From NCBI RefSeq assembly GCF_037893015.1, contig NC_133665.1, forward strand, positions 22,578,869 through 22,642,868: a DNA stretch of 64,000 nucleotides. Direction: 5' to 3'. This document shows positions 23,590 through 35,947 of the stretch, in pieces (position 1 is the stretch's first letter; every line of letters starts with the position of its first letter). This DNA is from Macrotis lagotis. Its lineage: Eukaryota; Chordata; Mammalia; Peramelemorphia; Peramelidae. Position numbers and translations under genes: made by a program. The notes below the pieces were generated by a model. That model did no database searches. It saw only the letters and a list, made by a program, of their open reading frames with translations, and was not told the DNA's origin.

Positions 23590-24120
23590 TTTATTTATTT
23601 ATTCAACATATATTCATCATGCACCTACAAGATGCATGTATAAGGCACCATGCCAAGAATATCGGGAATACACAATTAGTAGCAATGGCTACTTCAGGAG
23701 TATAGAATCTAATGAAGTTATACAGAAATGACTAAAATGCAATTTGTCATGTGATAGGTGCCATAAGAATGGAATAAGAAAACAAGTACATAGTTCATTC
23801 CCATCTCAATTTAGGTGGGAACATTTTCTGAAGAAAATGAAGCATTTAAATTGTGTTTTAAAGGATGGATGGACTATCAATATATAAATATGACAGAAAG
23901 GAATAGGTCAGCATTTAAGGCAGAAGGAATGGCATGAGTCAACATAGGTCAGGAAAGTATCAGTCATGCTTGGTAGAATGAAATGAAAATTTTTTAAAAA
24001 AATTATTTATTTAATTTGTATTTTACAATTTTCCCCTAATCTCGCTTCTCTCCCCCCACCCCCTACAGAAGGCAGTCTGTTAGTCTTTACCAAATGAAAG
24101 TTTTTGTATGGAGGGGGAGA
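23590..24120 (+). repeat. Third copy of the old interspersed repeat, split by an L1 tail
   Basis: 'atttattcaacatatattca', 'gcaccatgccaagaatatcg', 'gtataggaatctaatgaagtt'-like and 'ggaatggcatgagtcaac' phrases match the family at 16925-17720. The copy stops where a roughly 100-bp L1 3' end is inserted (23990-24090). Confidence 0.5.
23990..24090 (-). mobile_element. Very short L1 3' UTR insertion, minus strand
   Basis: About 100 bp of the L1 3' terminus (A-tail side plus the pyrimidine-rich end and 'agaaggcagtctgttagtct'). It is flanked by an 8-bp direct repeat aaatgaaa, once ending near 23989 and once at 24092-24099. Confidence 0.75.
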
Positions 24121-24489
24121 CTTGAGAATGATTGAAGATAGTAACCATTATTAAAAAAAGAGAGAATATAGAATAAAGAGATAGAAGAGATAATGGAGAG
24201 GTCATTCAATTAGAGAAGATGTATGGCCTTAATAAGAAGAAGGACCACTTCTTTATCAGAGAGTGGTGGAAAGTAGGAGCAAATGGGGAATAAATTAAAA
24301 GATTTCATAATGAAAGGAGGGGAGAAGAGGTTGGTCATGTCTTGCTCGTTTGAGGACTCAGATAAAGTTAGAGAACATGAATTTATAGTGTATTTAGGCT
24401 GCATGACTGTATGCCTTGAGCTCTATTCAGCATCATGGTGATTAGCAACAGAGGAAAGAGGTTTAGAGAGGGAAAGTCATTCTTTTGAA

Positions 24490-25020
24490 TTATTATTGAT
24501 CTTATTTAGGAAATTTTGTGCCCTCTGCAAACAAGAACACCAGGAGGACTTCACTATCCATCATCCATCATTCTTTTCCATTTGAAAACTTTACTGATTG
24601 TTCTTCATGATGGTGTTTAATACCTTTGGCAAGTATATATGTGTCTTCATGGCTGATGCTTATTACTACTACCAAAGATAACTCTTTCTATTGTTAAATC
24701 TCCTGAAAAATCAAGCACAGCTGTGTCTATCATTGCACATTTTGAAAAATATTTTATGATCTTGACATGTTGGAGGAATGTCTTTAAGGCAGCATCTATC
24801 AAACCAAATGCTTTTATATAATCAACAAACAATAAGCATAAGATCATGTATTCTCTTCACATTGTATGATTATTAAAAATGTTTCATGCTCTAGAAATCA
24901 TTTGCAAAATACCTGTTTTCTTTTTGTATTTTCATCAAGAATGCCCTGAATACATGCATAAATACTCTCATAAATATTTTAAAGAGATGAAAAGATAAGG
25001 ATATAAGTTGGTTGTTATTG
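24490..25020 (-). mobile_element. RTE-clade LINE remnant, minus strand (reverse transcriptase)
   Basis: The minus-strand frame 24647-24847 contains LCLLFVDYIKAFGLID, which fits the conserved 'FvDYxKAFD' block of RTE-type reverse transcriptases. The surrounding sequence is decayed with stops on all frames. Limits are approximate. Assignment to RTE rather than another non-LTR clade is by motif only. Confidence 0.6.
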
Positions 25021-25399
25021 TCTTTTTCATTATCCTTTTGTCATTGGATTTTCATTCACCCTTTTCTGTTTCTCTCTTCTTCCCACAATCATTCAGTATC
25101 TTCTCATATTTTAGCTGTCTTGGGAACTGAACACTCAGTTTCTTATAAAAATTGTGTTGGACCTCTTTGTTGTATATTTGTTCTGGCTCAGTTCCTCTTT
25201 TTATTATCTTTTTTTTTCTACTTGTTTATGCAGAATATAAAGGACTATTGTGTTAAAATCCAAATGTTGACTCCACTGTCATTGATAAATATTTCAAGTC
25301 TACTCTGTTCATTACCCATATCTTCTATTGATATATAGACATCTGAAATTATAAAATATTCCCCTTTATCTTTTCAATTACCTTTGGCTACGAGAGACT
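25021..25399. other. Gene-free, T-rich sequence
   Basis: A 108-codon plus-strand frame (25012-25338) is hydrophobic and T-driven, with no domain. Possibly decayed LINE. Confidence 0.35.
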
Positions 25400-26170
25400 G
25401 AAAAAAATTAGATAAGAATCAGTTCAGGTACCTTTCACAGCTATGTCAAGGGAAGAATTATTTTTAATTAAACAAGGAATAGAGATTACAGAAGAAAAAA
25501 GAGGAAATTTTGATCACATGAAATTTAAAAACTTTTGCATGAACAATATGCATGTAATTAGAATAACAAGGAAATGACCAATTTTGGGGGAACTCTTTGC
25601 ATCAAATATCTCTAATAAAGGTCTGGTGTGGAAGCTATGCAAGTTAATAGAAATACATAAAACCAGAAGTCATTCCTTAATAGATGAATGATAAAATGAT
25701 ATGAATTATCCATTATCAAAAAAATTATAAACTTTTAACCACTGTGTGAAAGAATGTTGGAATTGCTAATGATAAGAAAAATCGAAATCAAAACAGGTCT
25801 GAGGTTTTACTTCTCAGATCTACTAATTTGGCAAAGATGCCACAAAGGGGAATAAGCAATTTTAAATGGGTTATGAAAACAGGCACACTAATGCATTGTT
25901 CATAGAGTGATGATGAATTGGTCTAACTATTCTAGAAAGCAATTTGTAATTATTTGAAATGAGTTAATAAAATGTTCAAACCCTTTGACCCAGAGATTCT
26001 AGTTAGGAATATATCTCAAGAAGTTACAAAACAACAGAACAGCTCCACATATCATAGTAGTACTTTGTGTAATAACAAAGGAGATAATGATTGGGCAGTA
26101 GCTAATAAGTTGTGTTTTTGAATCTAATGGAATATTGTGTTATAAAGTAATGATGAGTAAGATGACTATA
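25400..26170 (+). mobile_element. Old L1 ORF2 C-terminal fragment, plus strand
   Basis: Plus-strand phrases such as 'aaagcaatttgtaatta', 'accctttgacccagagattc' and a following 'ggaatatatctcaagaa' correspond to the L1 ORF2 C-terminal block. Full of stops. Confidence 0.6.
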
Positions 26171-26309
26171 GAGAAGCACAGTAAGGTTTATCATGCATAT
26201 TTCTTTCCTTTTTCATCCCCTCATCCACCCCTTGCCTTAGAGATGGCTACCATCAGACACAAATAGATACAAATTGCACTTCTCTGAATCAATAAAGATT
26301 TAGAGTATT

Positions 26310-26567
26310 TTTAATATGACTATGAATTGTTTTGATTTCCTCATTAGAAACGGACCTGTTCATATCCTTTGACCATTATCACCTAGGGAATGACTTGCAT
26401 TTTTATAGATTTGACAAAATTTTTCTTATATTTTTGATATGAAACCTTTATCTGATAAACTGTCTATGGAAAATTTCCCCCATTGTGCTGTTCTCCTTCT
26501 GATCTTTTTTTTTGTACAAAACTTTTTAATTTAATGTAATCAAAATTATTCATTTATGCCCGATTTT

Positions 26568-26609
<42 letters not shown>

Positions 26610-27010
26610 AAACTGTTCTTCTATCCATAAGATACATAACATATTCCTTGTTCTTCTATTTTTTTTCTAAAATCTCTTTTTATATCTAGGTCATATTTCC
26701 ATTTTGACTTTATTTTGGTAATGTTAGATTTGCCTTTGCCCAATTTCTGCCATACTGTTTTCCAGTTTTGTCAATAATCTTTTTTTAACCAAATAATGAA
26801 TTCTTATTTCAATATCTTGCCTTTATACTTATCAAATAAAAGATTATGTTTATATTCTCCTGTAAATTGTGTCAACTCTATTTCATTGATTTATCTTTCA
26901 ATTTCTCAGCTATACTGGAGTTTTGATAATTACTGCTATATAATAATGTAATATCAAACTTCCTTCCTTTATAGTTTTTCATTATTTCCTTTTTTCTTGA
27001 CTTTTTCTTT
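26310..27010 (-). mobile_element. L1 ORF2 fragment, minus strand
   Basis: Reverse-orientation L1 with the 'tttttaatttaatgtaatca' and 'tttccattttgactttattt' blocks also found in the copy at 8912-10354. Interrupted by a CT microsatellite. Confidence 0.7.
26569..26605. repeat. (CT)n microsatellite
   Basis: Eighteen uninterrupted CT units inside the L1. Confidence 0.95.
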
Positions 27011-27599
27011 TTCCAAATGAATTATTTTCCTAATTCCCACTTAGTTATAATTACTATTTATAAATTTCCCTTCATCTTATTTTTACACACTATTTTCATT
27101 CTTAGCCTTTCTTTTCACCTTATCCCAGTACCTTTTCTTCTTCTCTTCTATCCTATTCCTTATTAACTCTTCTAAAAGTCACTCCTCCATTCCCCAGTTT
27201 TCTCACCTCTCTAGAAATTCAGAAGATTTCTAAATTTCTTTAGATGTAGACATTATTTCCTCTTCAATCCAGTTGAGAGTAAAGTTCCAATATTACTAGC
27301 ACCCCACCCTGACCTGCTTCCTCTTAGTTCTTCCTTTCCCACCTTGTTTTCATAAGATCATTTCTCCTTTTAACCCAATTTTGTTTTTTAAAATCACCTC
27401 ATCAGATACAACTCAGCCCCAATCTTCCTTCAAACTACCTTTGTAATGATATTAGTTTTAAGGCTACTAACATTACTATTACTACTACTAATTACTAATA
27501 TTAATAACATTTTAATATATCATTAGTAACCTTAATTATTGCCTTGAGTATTGATTGCTTATACTTCTCTTTTATATCAAATTTTCTATTGAGTTCTGA

Positions 27600-29122
27600 T
27601 CTTTTTTGTTACAAATAACTGAATGTCTTTCAATTAATCAAATATCCATCCAAGGTTATATTCTTTGGCTGGATAAGCTATTCTTGGATGCAACTTTTAA
27701 AATGTAATTTTTCAAGACTTAAAGTCTTTTGAGTATTTTCAAACATTCTATTGACAACCAATTTTTTAAAAAAAATCTATCAATGTCCCCTCCTTACCTT
27801 CCTTAAAAATCCTTCCTCATAATAAGGAAAGTAAAATAAATGTACATATTGGTCACGTCTAAAAATGCCTCATTCTTCATCAACAATTCAGCACCTCTAT
27901 GACAGAGGTAAGAAACACTTTATCTTTATTCTGCTGAAGTCAAGATGGATCATGAGAGATAAGTTCTTTTCCTTTACATTCTTGTAGTCATTGTGCAAAT
28001 TGCTTTCCTGGTCCTGCATATTTCACTCTTCATCCATACAATCCATGAAAATTTTTTTAAGATTTCTCTGAATCTCTGTCATTACTTATGATGTATTAAT
28101 GGATTTGATCTCTTATGTATTGCTTATATACCATTATATTTTAGTCATTCCACAGTTTGTGGGCATCCATTTTTAGATCTCTGCTACATTAAAGTATTAC
28201 TATATTATTTTTGTATATATGGCTCTTTTCCTCTGCCTTTTTTCCTTTGACCCCATGGGTCAAAGAGTATGCACAATTAATGACTTTTTACTTTCCTAAA
28301 TGGAAATTCAAAGTTCTACCAATAGGGCAGTGTTCTTGTCCTCACAGAAATTTTAAATTGTCATTCTCCTTTTTTGTCATCATTGCCAACATGATGGTTT
28401 GGATTGGGGCCTTAGTGATATTTTAACTTTTCTTTTTCCTACTAATAAAGATTCAGAATAGTTAAGCATAGTCATTATTGGCAGCATGCATTTCTTCTCC
28501 CTGTTTGTATTATTCAACCATTTATCTATTGAGAAATGACTTTTATTCTTATATAGTTGAAACAATTCCATATATATCCTTAATATTAGACTGCTATCAA
28601 TTTGTCACAAAGATATATTCCTCACTTACTTGTTTGCTAAAGTGGTTTGTGAAATTATTTTCCAATTTTAAGTAAGTTATTTCTTACATATCATGGATGT
28701 GTAATGCCCCCAAGATCTGGAAAATCCACGTATTTTTAGCCCTGTCTTTGAACCAGAGAAAGTCTGAATTTTTTCTTTTTTCATTTATGAAGCATTGATA
28801 TTATACATATATTTTATGCACTTCTTAATTTTTAAACCTTTTCTGTGTCATCTGCTGGCCTTTGCAAATTGTCTGAAGCTTCTCAAAATTCCCCCCAAAT
28901 TCCTATCAAATTTCCCTACCCACAATACATCAAAACTATAAGAAAGTCAAGATGTGGAAGTGATAATAGTAATCAAAATTAAACATTTTATATTTGTCCC
29001 ATTAAAGATTCTCCCCCTTTCCAAAGTTGTCAAACCTATATTTTTAATTTGTTTATGATATGGCTTTTATAGCCAGGTCATATATACATTTGTAGCTTAT
29101 TATGTATGGTATATCTTGATCT
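27600..29122 (-). mobile_element. Old L1 fragments, minus strand
   Basis: Segments at about 27650-27700, 27950-28680 and 29040-29122 parallel the antisense L1 sequences elsewhere in the window. Examples are the 'ctttgaccccatgggtcaaa' block near 28248, matching the PFDPxI codons, and 'tcatatatacatttgtagct' near 29078. Unassigned sequence lies between, and boundaries are approximate. Confidence 0.55.
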
Positions 29123-29125
29123 AAT

Positions 29126-29310
29126 CAAGAGTTCTTAACCTGTGGTCCATGAACTTTTCCTTTTAAAAATACTTTGATAACTGAGTTTCAACATAATTGT
29201 TTAATGCTTCATTCTATTTTATTTTAAATATTATGATAAACTAAATATGGTCTACTGATGAATATTATTTGCAAAAAAGCTTGCTTCTTGTATTGAGAAC
29301 TGTTATCGAG
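29126..29310. mobile_element. Possible hAT/MER5-like element
   Basis: It starts with 'caagagttcttaacctgtgg', similar to the left end of the element at 18750, and has a degenerate 'ttgagaactg' near 29294. The right end is poorly preserved. It follows directly on L1 sequence. Confidence 0.45.
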
Positions 29311-29349
29311 TGTGCCATCAATTAATATATAATTATTAATAAATTAGAC

Positions 29350-31735
29350 TGATATTTCATATGAACTTGAAAGTAGGCAAAATTCTTTGTTATTCACTTG
29401 CTCATCTTTTTTAGTATTAATAAGACTTGTTATTTTTTCCATTTCTTTGATATCTTCACTCTTTCATATACTTTGTCAGATCCTTAAAGACTCCCACAAT
29501 TGGGTTGCTCCAACACATATCTCCTCTATACAAATTAAGTTCAATTCAGCTTCTTTTTCTGTTTTTGTTCTCTTTAGTACTAATGTCTATTATGTACTTA
29601 TCTGGGTTAATGATTGTAAAGTGCAAGATTGGTGATTCCATAATCTTATATGGAAAAAAAAAACTGTGAAAATTCAGTTTCTTTTTTTTGTTTTTGTTTA
29701 AAATCATTTCATTTTAATCCTCAAATACCTTTGAAATGACTGATTACCTTGCTAAGCTTTCTCTAAATTGATTTTTACCCTTCATCAATCCTGCTTTATT
29801 AAATACTGTTCATAACTGTCTACTATTCTTTATAAAATTTTACTAACAAGTTTATAGTCTAACTCAGTGTTGCCTTTAGCAGCCAACTCTATTTGACAAT
29901 TGTATCAAATATTTACTAAGCAACTTTCTGATCTGGTTTTGATAATAAATTTACATTATTAAATGAAATTATTATAGCTGATGTCAACATAATTTTTGTC
30001 ATTCATTTCATATTTTGATTTTCAATAATATATAACAATTTTAGTTGTATACCATATTTTTTATTTTTTTTCTTCTTTTCCTCCCCCTCCTGTTTCTTTT
30101 TCTTTTATTCCCTCTCCTCCTCCTTCTTCTCCTCCCCCCCTTCTCTCTGATCTTAATTTAGAAAATAAAGGTGACTTATAAAAGGTGAATCAGGAATAAC
30201 TATATACCATCAATACAATAAGTATTTTCCTGTATTTTAGAATAGTCTGATTCATTCATTATGCTTTTTCCATGTTTGGTACCTACCATTTCTTTTTTTT
30301 TAAAGTGTCCATGGTATAAATATATGATGTTTTTAATATTACTATTTTCTTTGACTTCTCTCATTCTTTTCTCTGAATACTTCCATCCTCACCTTTTCCC
30401 TCTCTGCATTGAAGAAATTAAATGATGTGGATAGTGTTATTAAGTTCTTTGTAAAATTTCTCTATCATTTTGTCCTTATCACCTCACATTGATAATGTAT
30501 AAACTGCAATTATTTTCATGGTGGTACTATTGTGAGTACTTACCCCAAGTCAAACTTAGAAAAGGGTAGATGTAGGGAAGCAAAGAAAAACAAAAGAAAT
30601 GGTAAGGAAAACAAGTGTTGATAGCTTTTCCTATTATATGTGAAGACCAAATTTTCCATGAAATATTTCTCATAACCTTGAAGTGTAAGTTAGAATTCAC
30701 ATCACAACATCTTCCTTTTCCTCTTCAAAGAGTATTTGTAAGTCATTTTTCTATTTACTTGCAACTTTCTTTTCTGTTTTCAGTTTATATCATGAATGAC
30801 AACTTTGTTACCATTTTGTTCCTCTGGCATCATGCTCATTCACTGGCTATTGGACAGGGATCTCAGAGTGAGTATCAACAGTCACATTTTCTGAAAGTCA
30901 TGCCATATTGGAAAATTTGTTCAAAGTGGATCTCAGAGGAGGGTAGTATAAATTAAAGTGTCTAATAAAGAAGATCAAGAAAACATGCACTGGATTCCAA
31001 CAAAGAGAAGGGAGTTGTATCAGTAATTAGGGAGAGAAGTTATAGAATGTCCATGAAACTGAGACTGGGTTTAGGATATATAGTAATCTAACCTATCTAA
31101 GATTTTATAATCAACATTCTATATGGTCTTATGCAGATGTGCTCAATCTCATCTACTGCAAAGCCTTTGCAATGTGCAAATCTGTGTCAGCTTTGGGATC
31201 TGGGTAAAAAAATGAGATAAGATATTTACACAAATAATCAAAATATGTTAAATGCTAACAGGAAATACCAGACTATAGGCTATGTTTGGATTATTTTATT
31301 TATATTTTCAAATAATGCTTTATCCAGTATACTTATCTGTCAGAGCTGAAAGGAATATTTATCAGGTTATTTCACCTTTGATTTAAGAAAGAAAACCAGC
31401 ACAAATTTAATGCCTGGAGAGGTGAGTGCCTCAAATGGGAGCACATAGTCCAAACAGCTATTTAGTTTCCATACCTTCTGAATTTCATGTGATACTATTT
31501 GTTTGCTTTCCTTGAAAATTATCCCTGCTAGACTGTCATATTTCTTTTATTTGTATGGCACTGAGACTCAAATAGATCAATGATTTAAGCTTGATCTGTC
31601 CACTCCACAGTTTCTGTCAGGCTGTTATTCTGTCAGGTTTTATCAATTAGCAATTTGTCAGCCACATTTTCTTAAAAAGTTGTTAGACCTATCAACACAG
31701 AGATTTCTTACCTTTATGTCTGATGATCTTTCTTT
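29350..31735. other. Gene-free AT-rich sequence with a polypyrimidine tract
   Basis: No exon or recognised repeat. Positions 30060-30148 are a C/T tract. The 113-codon frame at 30615-30956 has no recognised domain or splice context. Confidence 0.4.
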
Positions 31736-31996
31736 TTATGTATTTTTTAAATTTTAAACTTAAATACAAAATTGGAAAAAAATTGTCATGTGCACAACAA
31801 AACATAAGAGAGGATTCATAATATAAAGCAAAAAATTTCCATTTCTAGAAAGCCTATATAATAATTCAAAATTGTCAAAATCTTCTGTTTTTGTGTTGTT
31901 TCTTCTGTTCGTTGATGTGCAGTTTTTCCCTCTCCCCATGTCTATAATACACACATACATACATATTTATGCACACCCATATATAGACATTTATGC

Positions 31997-32046
<50 letters not shown>
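31997..32046. repeat. (ATCT)n tetranucleotide microsatellite
   Basis: About twelve uninterrupted ATCT units. Confidence 0.95.
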
Positions 32047-32527
32047 ACATATATACATATACCTGCATGCATATACATGGATGAATACGTATCTAGATAT
32101 TTGGTTTGGGAGTATCTCTCATTTTTATAACATTTACTGAAAGCAATAACCCCTCCTCACTCCTCTACTTTTCTTCTATTTGCTACTTTCCTCTTTTATT
32201 CCTTAACCTTACTGCTCCTCCAAGAATCAATCCCTCCTTTACAGACCATTCTATAACCCCCTCTCCATTAATCTATATACCTTTCTATATACCTCTTTAT
32301 TCCTTCACTCTCTCACTCAGTACCCTATTTCCTTTTATTTCTTTCTGAATTTAAAAAAGGCATTCATACCCAAGAATAAATACGTGTATTTCCCCTTCTC
32401 TAACCCATTTCCAATGAGAGATTTCAAGAACTACCAGCTGTCCTACCCCTATCTAATTCTTCTGTATCATCTTGTATTCCTTTCACACCGCATTTGTGTA
32501 AGATGGCTTTTTTTTTTAATCTTTCCT

Positions 32528-32970
32528 GATGCTGAAAGAAGGGAGCAGAACCAAGAGAACATTCTGCACATTAACAACAACATTGTGAGTTGATCAACCA
32601 TGATGGATGCAACTCCTCTCCACAGTTCAGAGAGCTAGGACAACCCTAGGAGACTGGAAAATTCTATCCTCATCCAGAGGAAGAAAAACAAAAAACACAA
32701 AAACAAACAAACAAAAACCCTTTAGAATCTACATTCACTTTTTTAAAAATTTCTTTTATGTACTTCTTTCCCTTAATCCTAATTCCTCATATGGAAAATA
32801 ATGACTAATCTGTAAACATGCTTAACACAAACGTGTATGTACAATATTTTCGAAGGGGGTGGGAAGGGAGGGTGGAGGAATATTATGTAACTTAAAAATA
32901 TAAATATGTGCATATGAATGTTGAAAAAATTTCATAACATGTATCCAGAAAATAAAATATCAAATAAAAT
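32528..32970 (+). mobile_element. L1 3' end, plus strand (subfamily with 'cttaaaaatat' tail)
   Basis: The 3' part of an L1 subfamily shared with 33062-33400 and 36780-37244. Landmarks are 'agttcagagagctaggacaa', 'tccagaggaagaaaaacaaa', a G-rich run near 32855-32877, and the A-rich end near 32965. Confidence 0.75.
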
Positions 32971-33061
32971 ATTCTCTTACTCCATTTTACTTTTAAGAAT
33001 CCCATCCTACTCAGCTGTATCTCAATCTTTCCTTCAAACTACCCACTTACTGATAACAATT

Positions 33062-33400
33062 CTGGAAGCTCCTCTCAACAGTTTAGAGAGCTAGGACAAT
33101 TGTATTAGACGAGCTATGGACAATGTTAACCCTCTTCAGAGGAAGAAAAACAAAACAGCATACACACACACACCCAAAATCTTTCAGAATCTGATGAACA
33201 CTTTATAAAAATTATCTCTTATGTATGTCTAAACTAATCTGTAAACATGTTTATCCAAAATATGTATGTACAATGTTAACCTGACTGTCATTGAGGAATG
33301 GGGGAGGGGGTGGGAAGGGAGGGTGGAAGGAAATTTTGTAACTTAAAAATATACATGTGCATATGGATGAAAATAAATATTTTTTAAAAATTAAAAAAGT
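33062..33400 (+). mobile_element. L1 3' end, plus strand, second copy
   Basis: Parallel to 32528-32970 from 'agtttagagagctaggacaa' onwards, through the G-rich run near 33298-33325 to an A-rich end. Confidence 0.75.
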
Positions 33401-33600
33401 AGTCCCTACTAGATCTTGTGCAATTTTAACTGTGACTCTTGTCAATATTTGAATTGTTCTTTTTTTTCTTGTCACTTTTAATATTTTCTTCTTAACCTCA
33501 AGAATTTTGGAATCTAGTTATGCTATTCCTGTAAGATGTTTGATGATCTTTCATTCACTTCTCTCTGAGTTCTGTTTTTAATACATTGAGTTTTAAGGGT

Positions 33601-35316
33601 CCCAAAAAGAAAATTTGAATAGAAATTTCTAAGACTGAATTTGAAATGTGGGATTGAAATGTGGATGACAAATTAGGGTTAAAAATGCTTTAAAAATACC
33701 AATTCATTTGACATCCACAAGGGTGGTAGTTGAAGTAAGGGGATTGCTTGAGGTCACTGAGGAAAACTGTGAGAAGATAGCTAAAAGCAGAACTTTAGGT
33801 AATGTGTGTGTTTGGTAGGTGAAAGAATAACTATAGGTACCTTGGAGGAAATTTTATTAGATTAAAAAAACACACATGCAAACATGAAGGTCTCTAATCT
33901 CTATTATGTTTGGAAGCATGTTGAGCAAAATGCTGAGAATAATCTTTATTAAGTCTAGAATCTAGACAGAACCACTGAATGTATTGAAGGTAATATTCTG
34001 AATTCCATTTCCAATTAAATTGCTAGATATTTTAAAGATCTGTTCCATGGTTCAGGTGATTCTTTTAAACAAGGATATCTTGTTTATAACTTGATATCTT
34101 GCATTGGTTACAGAAGAGATTTATAAAACATTTCTCCAGATGTGGTGGATTAGAGATCTTTGATGCATCATAACAGGATGACAAAATAAACAAGTATATA
34201 CAAAAATATTCAAACTTGGCTGAATAAAACCCATCTTTAGGCATTAGTTCTGGAGCATTATAACTTATTCAGAAAGAACTAGAATAGATAAAAGGGAGGA
34301 AAGTAGTAACATTGTTGCATATTAAGCAAGTATAAACATGTAAATCATTTTATAAATTGTAAAGAACTATATAAATTTTAAGTTAAATGTTAAATGTTTA
34401 AGTATCAGAGAGGGGACATGGAGAATACATTTCTTAAAGTCAGTGATGGGAAAAAGAAGTAAATTGTTATTGGAGTATATTATAGATTAACTCAAAGATT
34501 AAATAGATGAATTTAGGAAACATCATTAGATTTAAGTTCCTTGAGGGCAGATAATATCTTTAGTCTCATTTTGTATCTTTAACACTTAGCATAGTGCCTG
34601 GTACATAGTAGGCACTTAATAAATGTCTATGTACTACCTGAAAACCTCATTTAATAAGAGATATATTGGTGCTTTTAGCAACTTTTGATAAGAACAAAAG
34701 AATGAGTATTAAAACATATGTTAAGCCTTGTCAAATGTTAAAGATATTATAGTCAAAAGAAAACTTGTATTTATATCAAAAACCTTCATAATCAAGTAAT
34801 TAAAAAATTTTAAATGTCCTGTTTAGAATTGTAAAAAAATAAATTTACAGATGTTCCTTGGATTGCATGTGTACTATATTTGGGAATTATGTTAGGAAAG
34901 CTATATTCAACCAAATAATGACAATAAGACATTAGAAGATATTATCAATATCATTCATATTTTTAAATTATGGAGATATAGTGGGAGAGAAATGTATTAG
35001 ATTCTGAACTTATAACTCTCAGCTGATAACAGGATGAAACAGTTGTAGTATATCGAAATATATAAGCAACTAGGACAGTGTTAGAGTACCAAATTTGGAG
35101 TCAGGAAGATCAGGAAAATGGGGAGCTAACATCTACTTCTTCTAATGATCAATTGAGATGATATTTCTAAAAAATGCTTTGCACCATCTCATAGTAGATC
35201 CTATATGAATTCTTATTCCCTTTCCTCTCCTTCCTTCTAAAGAAATTTGGATATATTGTATACTTCATAATCACTTGTATGAAGAAATAGAAATTGAGGG
35301 GCTACATAAAGTTTTT
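33601..35316. other. Gene-free sequence with an L2 3' end
   Basis: Apart from the L2 fragment (34530-34630) nothing can be assigned. No coding signal. Confidence 0.4.
34530..34630 (+). mobile_element. L2 LINE 3' terminus, plus strand
   Basis: 'gttccttgagggcagataat', 'agcatagtgcctggtacata' and 'gtaggcacttaataaatgtc' are the textbook L2 3' end. Confidence 0.85.
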
Positions 35317-35329
35317 TCAGCTTGTTTTT

Positions 35330-35477
35330 TTGGGGGTTTTTGCAAGGCAAATGGAGTTAAGTGGCTTGCCCAAGGCCACACAGCTAGGTAATTATTAAGT
35401 GTCTGAGACCGGATTTGAACTCAGGTACTCCTGAATCCAGGGCTGGTGCTCTATCCACTGCACCACCTAGCCGCCCC
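35330..35477 (-). mobile_element. WSINE1-type SINE, minus strand, full length
   Basis: A complete copy from the T-rich tail to the 'cacctagccgcccc' head. Direct repeats tcagcttgttttt (35317-35329) and tcaacttgttttt (35478-35490) flank it, one mismatch. Confidence 0.92.
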
Positions 35478-35947
35478 TCAACTTGTTTTTAAGAGAAATC
35501 AACTTTACAAAATATTTCCATTTTTTTTTTGGAAAAGATTACATTTACCCTGTATTTTGGGAAGCTTTTGAGTTATAGTTGTTATTTGTTGTGACAAAAA
35601 TGAAAGTAGCTTTATTTTTATAATAATTTTCATTTTTAAAATGTGTGTATTTCATGGATTTTGGGGGAAAAATTATGACTTCAAATTCCTATTTAGTCTA
35701 AGAAGATAATATAGTTTCATTTATATGAAAATGTTTGTTAGAATAAAATTATAAAATAATATTTAACATTTTCCAATTGAAAAATTCCATAAATAAAATA
35801 GAAAACAGTAAAGATGTCTATCTTTACTACTGAATTTAGAACACTATAGAATCTATTCTTACTATAAAATTCATATAGAATTTTACTTTAGAGGCTTTAT
35901 TTTATAAAATATGTGTGGATTAAAATATGTGGAGAAACTCATTTGCA

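Larger units (their letters stand above)
31740..33600 (-). mobile_element. Old L1 (ORF1 / spacer region), minus strand, carrying two later L1 insertions
   Basis: Segments 31740-32515, about 32980-33060 and about 33410-33600 look like one antisense L1. The last has 'tattttcttcttaacctcaa' and 'atctagttatgctattcctg', parallel to the antisense ORF1 of the element at 50.5 kb. Two plus-strand L1 3' ends interrupt it. The assignment of the first segment is weaker. Confidence 0.45.

Noticed and set aside
31997..32046. Regular repeats checked as a possible CRISPR-like array
   Set aside because: A simple ATCT microsatellite with no spacers. No repeat-spacer structure exists anywhere in the window.
35330..35477. 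tRNA-like A and B box sequence
   Set aside because: It belongs to the head of a tRNA-derived SINE with target duplications, not to a functional tRNA gene. The same applies to the other SINE copies.
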